Shown here in pieces: positions 11,501 through 23,500 of a stretch of 64,000 bases of DNA. The notes beneath the pieces are model-generated. The model searched no databases and was not told the DNA's origin. It saw nothing but the letters and a program-made list of their open reading frames with translations. The stretch is from NCBI RefSeq assembly GCF_963675165.1, contig NC_087382.1, forward strand, positions 4,069,963-4,133,962, read 5' to 3'. Positions within the stretch are counted from its first letter, which is position 1, and every line of letters starts with the position of its first letter. Source of the DNA: Halichondria panicea. Lineage: Eukaryota; Porifera; Demospongiae; Suberitida; Halichondriidae. The position numbers and the translations under genes are program-made.

Positions 11501-14500
11501 CGTTCCTCAAACTCATCCAACTACTTACAACCAACTCAAGAAACGCTTAAACATGAAGGTGGCTATTCTCGTCCTGGCGTTTGTTGCCCTCACAGCCAGT
11601 GTAGCTTACGCTGCTCCAACTGAAAATGAAGATGCTGAAATTGAGGCATTTCTGAATAAACTGATGGAGCAAGAAGAAACCTCCGAGCAAGACGACCATG
11701 CTGCTCAAATGGAGTCTTTCCTTGCCCAACTCCAAGAAGATGATGATGACGGCGAGGAAGCAGCCCTTCAAGAGTTCTTTGCTCGAGAGCAGATCCCAGC
11801 TCAGTTGCAAGGATGGTTCAGAAAAGCAGTCAAAACAGTGGGGCGTGCAGCCAAGAGGTATGGACCAAGAGTACTGAAGTACGGACTTAAGTACGGAAAG
11901 TACGCCCTACCCCTACTCGCTGGTCGTCGTTAAGCGTCACGCAATCACTGTGGAAACCTACTGTCGAGAACTGAGAAACAGATGTAGAAGTAGACTAGTG
12001 TAGAGAGTATATAGAGCTTAGAAATGTTGAAATCAGAAATTGAATTTGGAGTTACAAATAAGAAAGTCAATAGCGGTAAACGTACTGTAATATATTTGGG
12101 CTATGCAACGTATATAAGAGCTAGTGTGCAGTAAATACTTACATATATGTTCAAGGAGCAGTGAGCACAATATGACACAGCTTTCTTGCCAATCTATTAT
12201 GCAGGCTCTTCTTATATTCAGATAAGCAGATAATAAAAAGTGGTAAACAAACAATATAAGGTGTCAACTTCAAACGAAACTATGAATTGAAACCTTGTGG
12301 ATATACAAGGGAAGGAGTTTCAGTTAGAGAAAATAATGCATGGATGAATATAGAAGTTGTATAAGTTCATGGATACACGCAGCAATCAAAAGATCACTGT
12401 GTTATTGTTAAAGCCAATAGGCTAATGTACTATCAACAATATTATTTTACATTTCGTGAACATGTACATGTGAATGACGTTGTAACGGATTGGAGTTGTG
12501 CTCTCGCCAGATTTCTTGTTTCTACGCTTTTTGGTGTCCCCCCCGGCCAATCCTAGCAACTTTTCACATTGCAAATGTTTTTGTGGTACTATACTTGTAT
12601 ATTTGTGTTTAAGGCATATAATTATAACTGCTGTTATTTGGTATATGAAACAAATATATATTCTAGTATACAACCTCCAGCTGTGTCCTTGTGTTAATAT
12701 AAGCCCATATACACTTATACTTTATCTACTATGGACTACCATATAGTATAGCTCAACAAATACTCAGTCTCCACGTAATATACATAATATAGGTATTAGT
12801 CTGGGGGCCAGACCTTTTTCTCAGAGGGGGAAGAGAGAAAGAGGTCTGGAGACTCTTGCAGCACTTCTGTGTGCTCTTGGAATGTAAATAGGGGAGGAGA
12901 CTGTGATATTGGAGGTTATAAAGAAGCAATACTCTCATTTCATTGGCTGTATCTAAATTCCATTGGCTGTAATCCAAATTCCACAGAGGCAATACTCGCA
13001 TTTCATTGGGTTAAAAATCACATGACATAGGATATGCATCTCATTGGCTCTGGCCATATTCCGCTAGAGCACACAGAAATGCTGCAAGAGTCTCCAGACC
13101 TAATCCTAGCTCTCTTGATTTTGCCCCCGAGCTATTAGGTCTGGCCCCCAGACTAATATAGGTATATGTTGTTTAAAGGCATCTGTTTATGAACACAATA
13201 ATCACGCATTTCTAGATAATTTACTACGACACTGACTTGCATATAATAGTCAGCCTGTATATAGGATTACTATATACATCAATCATTGCATATCAATTCT
13301 GTTCAGTCTATATAATTATGCACTAATCTACTCCTACTCCAAGTTTATGTCAGCATGCATGCAGCTGCTTGAAAAAGCTTATCCCTTGATTTTGATACCA
13401 CGGTAGTACCTGTACTTCTTGTACATGTAGGGGAAGTTCCTATTCGTGTAGCTCTTGATAAAATTCAGCACTTTGTATCCAAAGTCACCATACGCTTTTG
13501 CTCCCTTATACAACTTGCTGTAATAGTTCTTGTAATAGTTGTTGTAGTATCGCTTGTAATAGCTGGCATAATAGCCGCTGTTATGTGTGTTGTGGCGATA
13601 ACACGACCAAGGCCTAGATATAATTCTTTTCTGACTTGTAGCCTTGTCGTTTTTATCGCCTTGAGCTAGTGACATCAGAGCTTTCATATTAACATCACTA
13701 TCATCTCCATCGTCATCTTGTGCAGCAGCCATTAGAGAGTCGAGTGCTGACATATCTTCATCTTCATCGTTTTCGTCATCATCTTGAGCAGCTGCCAGTA
13801 GCGACTGAAGGTCTACATCATCCTCGTCTTGCTCTGTTGCGTCTCGAGCATTTCCCAGGATTTCTTGAACGTCCTGCTGATTTGGTACAGCCCACACCAG
13901 GCTGCTGGTGAGAGAGATCAGTGCTATCAGAGCAATGGCTGTCTTCATTTTGGAACGTTAACGTACTGTAATTATTCTTATTTCTGTTTCTTAGTTGATC
14001 ACTTTTATAGTGCACGAGTTTCCTACCAATGTTACTACTGCTTTTACTCCATGCATACGGTGTTTGATTCCAGTTAGTCTCCCTGGCGTAAGGCTTTAGA
14101 CTAAAGAACTTCAACAGTTACTTTCACTTATAGTGCATGAGTTTCCGACCAATGTTACTAACACATCTGCTTTTGCTTGCATTTACTCCATGTGGTGTTT
14201 GGTGCCAATCAGTCTTCCTGCCGTAAGGCTTTGGACTGAAGAACTTCAACAGTGACACAACATTAAAAAGATAAAGTAGTGTTCGAGCAGTTAAAGCAAT
14301 TTGAACACCTAAATGTGTAAGCACACACTAAAGCTGATCATATTTGCCTGGTATAAACTTTTATAGTCATTAGAAACAACAGTTTAATCCACCTAACAAC
14401 TGAGATCAAGGCGTGAAAATGTATGGGCCGGTGCATGTATAATCACAACACGGAGAACAGTTATACAAACACAAACGTACACTACTTGATAAAACTCAAA

Positions 14501-17500
14501 TGCATTATTTAAGTGAGTATTCCTTCCACTACAAGAATCACTGAACACTAGATGCCTGGGCATCAGTGACAAGCACTCAGTCATGCACGTTCACTGTTAG
14601 TCAAACTAGCCATAACTCTAGGAAAGAAGCTTTAGTTTGCTAATCCTAAGAGACGTGGCTTTCTAGAAGCCTATATATAGAAGCTGTTGTTTTTGTCGCA
14701 TTGCAACTGTTGAGCAGTTACAGCTGGAACAGACACAGACAGACATACACATGAATGCACACAATCAGCTTTATCGTATCCCTTGTGCGGCTATGTCTCG
14801 AGGCATAATTAAGGGACTAGATGTACAAACCAAACGCAAAATAGCTATAAGAAAAACATTTACTCAGATACTAAACAAACTCAGAATACACAAGACGGCA
14901 GACAGACAGACAGACAGACAGACAGACTGACTACAATACGCTGCGGCGCGCCTCGGGTTAATTGTGTCCCTAGACAAAGGCCACCCTAGGAGCCACCCCC
15001 CCTCCCCTTTGAGCTTTAATATCCAGGTCTTGTGACTTCGCAATGAAGCTCTCTTGAATAACAGCAACATCCAAATTCATAAACCATAACTGAAAGCATG
15101 CTCGTCAGGCAAGAGGTATAGCTAGCAGTATATTAGGTTCACCGTCAATGACACACAACAAGGGTGCTATGTGTAGCAAGAGTAATAGCGTACAAACCCA
15201 TGCATGCATGCAAAATAAATATACGTAGGTATACTAAATTCATATACCCCACTTGGGGTCTGTATCATAGCAACTGGGTGGGGTTTAACTACCATAAACC
15301 CCAGCCCTGGAGCACATTCCTCATAAACTCCCTTGCCTTGAGGGCGCACTGATTTTATACTAGATCTACACAGCCAAAAAGAAGCCAGACACTTGTTAAC
15401 AAGGGCAGGACAGATGGGTGGGGCTCGCTAAACACCAGGAAGGCTGGAGGATAGGTGGGGCTCACTGCTTGGACATTGAAAAGTTAGTGTGTAGAGCAAG
15501 AAGCTTAGTACTGGCTTCAAGCTATACGCACAAGCTTTTTGTTCGTTTTTAATAGTTTTTGAGACTGTTAGCTAGTTGTATCCAAGGTGAGGTAGCTTAG
15601 GTAGCTCATTCAAGTGGGTATATAACACTTATTGTCCACTACATTCAATTTTATGGCAAACGTAAACCATCCTTGGCCTCGGGGCTTCGCCCTCGTCCTC
15701 GGAGGTTTACTGCCATAAATTCTGATGTAGTGGACAATAAGTATAACATAATTATATTTGAAAGAAGTATATAATGCGCATTTTGCAAGTCAGTCGTACA
15801 TGTACCAATCTTTTAATGATCTCAATAACATGTTGAACAAACTAATTCACACACTGATTTAATGATTAAATGATTCATTCTATACATATAGCTGCTATAC
15901 AGTGCTACAACAGTTTTCTACGACTCGGTTTTTCAGTTCCAGTTAATTTGACCTCACCCAATTTAGCACTGGTTGGGCTGTTGTCCAGACCTGTATCCCC
16001 TAGACCTTCTCCTGGACATGCTACGCCTTCTCCCAGACCTGCTGGACCTTCTCCTCGATCTGCTGGACCTTCTCCTCGATCTGCTGGACCTTCTCCTCGA
16101 CCTGCTGGACCTTCTCCCAGACCTGCTAGATCTTCTCCCGAACCTACTCACAAACCTTCTCCCAACCCTACTGAATAGCCGTCCCCCGAGACGAGCAACA
16201 CTCCCCCAAAATTGAGCTTTGACATCTGGGTCTTGTGACTTGGCAATCAGCTCTTGAAGAGCAGCAACATCCAAATCACTATCATCACTATCGTCATCTT
16301 GTGATTCTGCAATAAGCTCTTGGACCGCAGCCTCCAATTGAGCTTTGACATCTGGGTCTTGTGACTTGGCGATCAACTCTTGAAGAGCAGCAACATCCAA
16401 ATCACTATCATCAGTATCATCATCTTGTGATGTTGCAATAAGCTCTTGGACCGCAGCCTCCAATTCGTCCTCGTCCTCGTCCTCGTCCTCGTCGTCACTT
16501 TGAACTTCGTCGAGATCGCTGCTCTGGTTATCTACAACATCGTCGTCATCATCATCATCATCACTTTCTTGTTCGGAAGCTGTTTCCTCCTCTTCATTCA
16601 TGAGTTTACGGAGGAAGTCCTCGACTTGTGCCCCATCTTGCTTGTGGGTAGACATCAGATTTTGAATGAAAGATTCCATTTCAGCCTCCTCTTTGTCAAC
16701 CAGAGGAGTTCCATAGGCTGACACAGCCAAAGCAAAGATAAGAATTGCAACCTTCATCGTTCGATTGTTGGCGATTTGATTCGATGCGGAGAAACAATCG
16801 ATGGCTAGCATTTATACAAAACTGTTTATATACAAAAGCTCTAATGCATTGTTTGAGTGAATATTCCTTCCACTACAGGATTCCCTGAACACTAGATGCC
16901 TGGCCATCAGTGACAAGCACGCATGCATGTACTCTATGCATGTGGTGTCTATATCTTCCTGTATTCATGTGGTAAGGTTTTGGATGGAAGAACTTCAAGT
17001 GACACAACATTATATGATAAACTAAAGTTAGTATAGTATTCGAGTAGTTAAACGTAATTTGAACACCTATATATAGGCATATATACATGCACAGCACTAT
17101 AGCTAAAAACTTGTTTGTATGTATACATGAATATCATTACTGAAACAACAGCATTGATACTATAATGTATAGTATCTATGGTTCATCCATGGAGAACAAG
17201 GCATGAGAATGTGTGCATGGGCCGGTATAATCAGCAGATAGGAGTACACAGGAGTACACATGCAGGAGAACAATTGAGGCTATAATAGCATACACAAATG
17301 CACGTATATATTTTAATCGAGTGCTAATGCCTCGATCGATGGAGGCACAAAGCTTTACAACACGAAGCTACTATCCTATACATAAAATACTTTTTACAAA
17401 CAAGAATGGTGCACACGAGTGAGAAATGATCGACCACGCAATTGTTGTTAAAAAGAATCCCAAAAGAAGTTCAAAGAGCATTATAATAATTATTGATGGC

Positions 17501-20500
17501 TACATTAATGACTAAACACTGCTTTCACGCCCGCACGCACGCACGCGCACACACACACACAGGCAAATTATTGACCATGCAGCTTTTATGTGCGACACAC
17601 ACATACACACACACACACACACACACTACTGCATACCTCGCTTCCGCATGCGCACATCGAGGCATAATAAAGCTCTAATGAGTGAGTATTCCTTCCACTA
17701 CAGGATTCCCTGTACACTAGGTGCCTGGGCATCAGTGACAAGCACTCATGCATGTACTCCATGCATGTACGTAGTGCTTTGTTCCCATCTTCATGCAGTA
17801 AGGTTTTGGACGGAAGAACTTCAACAGTGACACAAACATTAAAACATGTGACAAACTGAAGTACATGCATGCATGTATATACAGTGTTAGAAATTACTCA
17901 CTGCCATCGGTCATTGACCAGACGTTTAATTAGAATGACCATGCATTCCTGCATGTGTCCGATCAGTATGACCAGGCATAAATGACATTAATTTTGACCA
18001 TACAGTCAATAACAATTATTTCTAACACAGTGTATACAGTGCTTGAGAAGTTAAGAACAAGCGTACACAAAAGCTGCATGGTCAATAATTTGCCTGTTTA
18101 TAAATCAATAGTATTTAATGAAATTCCACTGTAAGCAGTTTTATGCCATCAACCGAATGAGAACAATTAGGGTATGAAAATATGTGAGAATAATTTGGAG
18201 TATATATTTATACGTAAGAATATCGTACTCTACCGAGATTACGCCCACCCCCACTATTGAATGAAAATTCCTGCATAGGCTGATTTGCCTCGAGAATACG
18301 CCCACCAGGAAGTGATGCATTTGTCAGTGAGCAGTGGTTAAGAAAGGTTTAACAGTTTCTTGTGTAAGCTCTGAAGATAGCAATAGTTACTCCTATTTGC
18401 ATGCAAGTACTGTTATAAGAGACAAGTCTCTGAATCTCTATTGAAGACTCTGACTGCATGTGACAAGGAACAACCTTCTGATGCAGAATCTTGACTTGTA
18501 TACTTTTGTTGTATTTCAAGAGCTGGCCTCAGACGCAGAGAGGAAAGACGTAATGTGTGGGTGTAATTTTGAGGCAAACACCTGGATGGGCTTACATGTA
18601 ATTTCGAGAAAAAACTACTGTTTTCGAAATTAATCCCATCCCACCTGTATAGCTGCTTTGTAGCATGCAATTAGAGTGGGCATAACCTCGGGTGTACACA
18701 ACACCCACACACATTCAAGAATATGCATGTGATCGCATGTGTCACTGTCAAGCTATATAGCTACAGAGATTTCTCAGACAATAATTATAATACATGGTGG
18801 TTTTTCATAATTATAGTAATGACTTTTAGCCAGAATAATACGATTTTATTGCATATCAGACTATGATGTAACTACTGCAGCATACAACTACTCTACTGAC
18901 ACACTATATTAATTTTATTGCACCATAATTATACTCATGCTATCAAATTGTTTCCAATTGCATGCATTCTTACTGTGTTGTGGCTTATTATCTGAACTAT
19001 ATGGAGCACGATGTCATAAATAATTGGGGAGGGAGAAGTCTTAAACATATATAATTAGTAAAGATACTAATGATGTATGCATGCGCCTCACAAATGACAT
19101 CAACTATAGACTATATAAAGAGTGACTCAATGTAGCACTACACACAAAACTCAAAGAATATTCAATCAATTAAGTGAGAGCTGCTAAAATGCTGTCATTT
19201 TACTGTAACAACACTATATATATAGAAACGTTATAAGATAATGTCATCAACTATATAGCCATCATGAACACAACATCTACAACTAACTAGTAACAACACT
19301 ATAGAAGCGTTATAAGATAATGTCATCAACTATATAGCCATCATGAACCATCATGAACACAACATCTACAACTAACTAATCATTTTTCCTTAATTGTTGT
19401 TGTTCACAGTTCAGTTCTCTCTTTTCAATCAGCCCTTGAAGCACTTGTAAGCCTTGTAGGCTTTTCCAAGAAAAGGTACGTGAGGTAAGACTTTTTTGAA
19501 AATTGGATGCTTAACAACTTTCTTAATCCCTCGGGAGACCTTACGAATGATTTTTCTAATTCTCCACCTACGCCACTGTGCTTTTACTTCGGGGTCTTGT
19601 TCTCGAGCGATCAGCTCTTGAAGCATTGCAATATCGTTGTCTCCATCATCCTCTTGCATTTGGGCCAGCATCGAATCAATATCTTGATCGTTCAGTTCTT
19701 CTTGTTCAGAGACTGTTTCCTCTTCTTCATTCATGAGTTTCTCGATGAATTGCTCAACGTTCTCTACATTGTGTCCTTTCATGAGATGCTGAACAAATAC
19801 CTCAACTTCAGCCTCCTCGTTGATTTGATCGGCTGCAAAAGCTGACACAGCAGCCAACACGAGAACAAGAATTGCAATCTTCATCGTGATCCAAGTGTTG
19901 ATGAGAATGTTCAGCAATCATTACTGATGAGCTTTTATACAAATTTTACATGGATATAAATTATGCTACACATGTATAGGAGGAAAATTGATTTTTGCTG
20001 CAAATGAGATAAACAGTTTCACTTGACAACTGGAAAGTCTTCCTTCCATTACCAGAACCCAGGTCGAAGGATGCAATTATTCTTATAGGGCATTCGAACC
20101 TGTTTACACGCGCTAACATGGAGGTTTGTTCCTACCAATAGATCTTCCTTGCATTAAACGGATGGTCTTCCTATAATGGATGGAAGACAGGAACTTTAAT
20201 ACTAAAGCCCCATAATTATACTATAGTAATAGTATAACTATATATATCTACCAAAACTCTTATATGCGATGTTCTGAAAGCTGTATACATGCACATATAC
20301 TGCAATAACAAGAAAGAGCTCTCTATAAAAAGCAAGCATAATTCAAAAGATTGCATTCCCTTTCTAACCTTCCACTAGTCACGATTGACTCAACAATGAA
20401 GGTGGCTATTCTCGTCCTGGCATTGGTTGCCCTCACAGCCAGTGTGGCTTATGCTGCTCCTGGCATTGAAAATGAAAATGCTGATGCTGAAATTGAGGCT

Positions 20501-23500
20501 CTACTCAGAGAGATCATGAACAAGGGGGAGCAAAATACAGGGGAAATCGAATCGCTTCCACAAGATGAAGAAGATGAGGATAACGAGGCCATATTGCAAG
20601 AGTTTTACGCCCGCGAACAAGTTCCAGTCGAGATCCAAGGATGGTTTAGGCGTGCTGTTAGGAAGGTGGGGCGATTCGTGAGGAGGAAGGTGATTCCTTT
20701 TGCTCGTAGAGTGTACGGGGCCTACAAGTGCTACAAGGGATAGACTTCTGCTAGAAAGTGAACACTAAAAATAATTATGTGTAGAGCTTGAAGGACTAGT
20801 GACTATAAAAAGTTGAATTTTTGTAGAATAATTATTACGTATATTTGTCAACTCTGAATTGCTAACCTTGCCATGGCTGTTGACTGATAGATCAAAGAGG
20901 AGGGTTATACAATAAATTGTGTATGAGCATGGAAGCTGGCTAAGCAGCAAGTAGCATATAATTATATATAGGAGCAATAAAATCAAATTGCTGAAACTTT
21001 TGAGAACTCTGAGTTTTAGTGGTGCATGAGATGTGGACTAGGATCACAGCAAAGTTAGCAAGTCAGCTCCTGGTATGTCCTGGGGCTAAAGAAGTAACAA
21101 ACCACAACTCTAGCTTTCTACTTTAGGGACGTCGGTCAACCCTTTCTATTGATCCTGGTAAATGATTACTTTAGCTGCAAATACGCAATAAGTCATACCT
21201 CAAATAAAGGCTGTTAGGCCATCCATGTAGCCAATGCAAGTTCACAAGCTTTTCGACAGCTGCATGGCAAAGCTTTAACATCAAAATGTACCACTATTAA
21301 AACTAATAACTTCTTTGGAGGCTAAACGCAGTGCTATATATGGCATCCAGGTGAGTAGACTCACATAATTATCACAACAGACTATACTATAACCCGTGGC
21401 CGCCCCCACGCACCTCGGGTTAACTACAATTGTATATACAGTGCATCCAGTCTAGAGAGTAGATTACAACAAATGTGTGAGTAGTTGTACTTTAATGTAT
21501 GATTGGAACATTTCTAGGTAAATGAATAAGCTACAACAAATATTTCCCCAAAAGTTGTAATATAATTATTATAGTGGAACATTTATAAAAAAATGTCTGT
21601 ACATGCATGTAATATCAAATCTTTGGAAGTGGACAAGTTTTTCTTATTTGTGAACCTTAGCCTTTAAAATCTGCACCTAACCGAAACGGCACTAAAAATT
21701 AGCAATTTTGAGTACTGCGGAGGATGTGTAGACAATGTACACATCGAATCTTGCGTAAGATAGCCAAACTATTAAATTTTAATAACAAAATCCCAAACCT
21801 TAGCCGGAAATTGTTGGTCTTTTCCCACCAATTTTTGGCTGTTCTACTAATCACCACAAACCACACCAACTAATGTTGCCATGGAAACGATATGTGTTGT
21901 AGCTTATTCATTCACGTAGTATATAGAATTGTATGAGCACATTATCTTTAAAATGTTCCCAATTATCAGATATTCAACTACTCACAAACTGTACGTGCTT
22001 TATCACTCCAACTTTAACCTTTACAGTTGAAGGTTGGATGTGTTATTGTCACAACAACTGCAGTTTAGAAATACTGATAAGCAACATGTAGCGTAAACAA
22101 CACTTATATCACAGTACTATTATTATGATAGAGCTATGTGTTAGAAACTGAAATTAACTTTTGGTAATAAAGAGAAAATCCTATAAAAGGAAACCAAAAC
22201 AAAAAATCGGAAAATTCACAGTAACGAAACGATTGAAACTCGAGTATGAAGGTGGCTATTCTCGTCCTGGCATTGGTTGCCCTCACAGCCAGTGTGGCTT
22301 ACGCTGCTCCTGTTGAAGAAACAGAGCTTGAGGCTATGCTTCAATTGCAAGATGTTTTTGTATCTCAACAAACAGAAGACAATTTTGCAGACGAAACACT
22401 TCTAGAGAAGCTAATGCAACAAGAAACAGCTTCAGAGCAAGACAAGATGCAGTCTATTCTCGCTCAAATTCAAGAAGAGCAAATTGATGCTGCGCTGCAG
22501 GACTTTTACGCAGAAGAGCAAGTACCGGCTGAACTGCAAGGATGGCTTAAGAAGACGTTCAAAAAGGCCGGAAAATTTCTGAAGAAAAACAAGTCATCAA
22601 TCATCGGGGCAGGTATCAAGTATCTATTGGGTCGCTAGGAAAGAAGCAATGGAACTGACAAGAGACTATTAACTGAACTAGAGTGTAGAATACCGTATAG
22701 CGGGTAATTTTGCTGGTGCAAATTTTCCGTATGACTTGCCGAATTAAATATTTCATATTTTAATATTCATACAGCTCAGGATAGTGCCTTAAACCAAGAG
22801 TAGATAAGAGTACTCTTATCTACTCTTGGTTGAACCTATTGCCGTAAAATAATTACTTTTCGTATGAAAATACGAATGTTTTAAAAATAACCCGTTTGTA
22901 GCTAAACGATTTGCACATGCAGTGTCGAGATACATTAAGACAAAAAAATGGAAAATGTACCGCTACGTGTATACAGCATACAATCAGTGAGAGCTGCTAA
23001 CATGTTCTCAAATAATGAAATCTTCCATAACAATTTATAATCATCATCATGAACACAATATGAAACTACTCTACAAGTTGAGTCCACACTAAAACTATCA
23101 TTCTAACAATTGTTATTGCGTTCATATGCAGCTCTCAGTTCTCCCATTTACGTATATTGAAGTGTTTCTTCAAGCACTTGGCACCCCTGTAAACTTTGTA
23201 GGCTGTTCCAACATAAGGGATTTTTCCGATTACATGAGGCGCGATCTTCTTGACCAGTGGGTGCCTAACAAATCGCCTAACTCCTCGATACACCCTGCGA
23301 AATCTGAACCTGCGCCTGCGCCTACGCCTGCCCCACTGTGCTGTCACTTCAGGGTCTTGTTCTCGAGCAATCAGCTCTTGAAGCATTGCATTATCGTCAT
23401 CGTCATCCCCATCATCACCCTCTTGCATTTGGGCCAGCATCAAATCAATATCTTGATCGTCCAGTTCGTCTTGTTCAGAGACTGTTTCCTCTTCTTGATT

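Larger units (their letters stand above)
16758..19428. other. 2.7-kb gene-free stretch in the dynein intron
   Basis: Holds the promoter of the Arg/Ser-rich gene, repeated blocks at 16860-17100 and 17690-17880 like those upstream of the Tyr-rich gene, CA-rich repeats at 17545-17625, a MITE at 17882-18032 and a tandem duplication at 19206-19379. No peptide ORF follows the promoter-like block at 17690, suggesting a lost gene. Confidence 0.5.

Noticed and set aside
11553-11933. Direct orthology to tunicate styelins because of the GWFRKA start
   Set aside because: The precursor order is opposite (acidic part before the peptide here) and similarity is limited to a few residues, so convergence is more likely.
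15973-16215. Plus-strand frame with repeated LLDLLPD units
   Set aside because: Antisense shadow of the Arg/Ser array of the minus-strand gene at 15963-16757.
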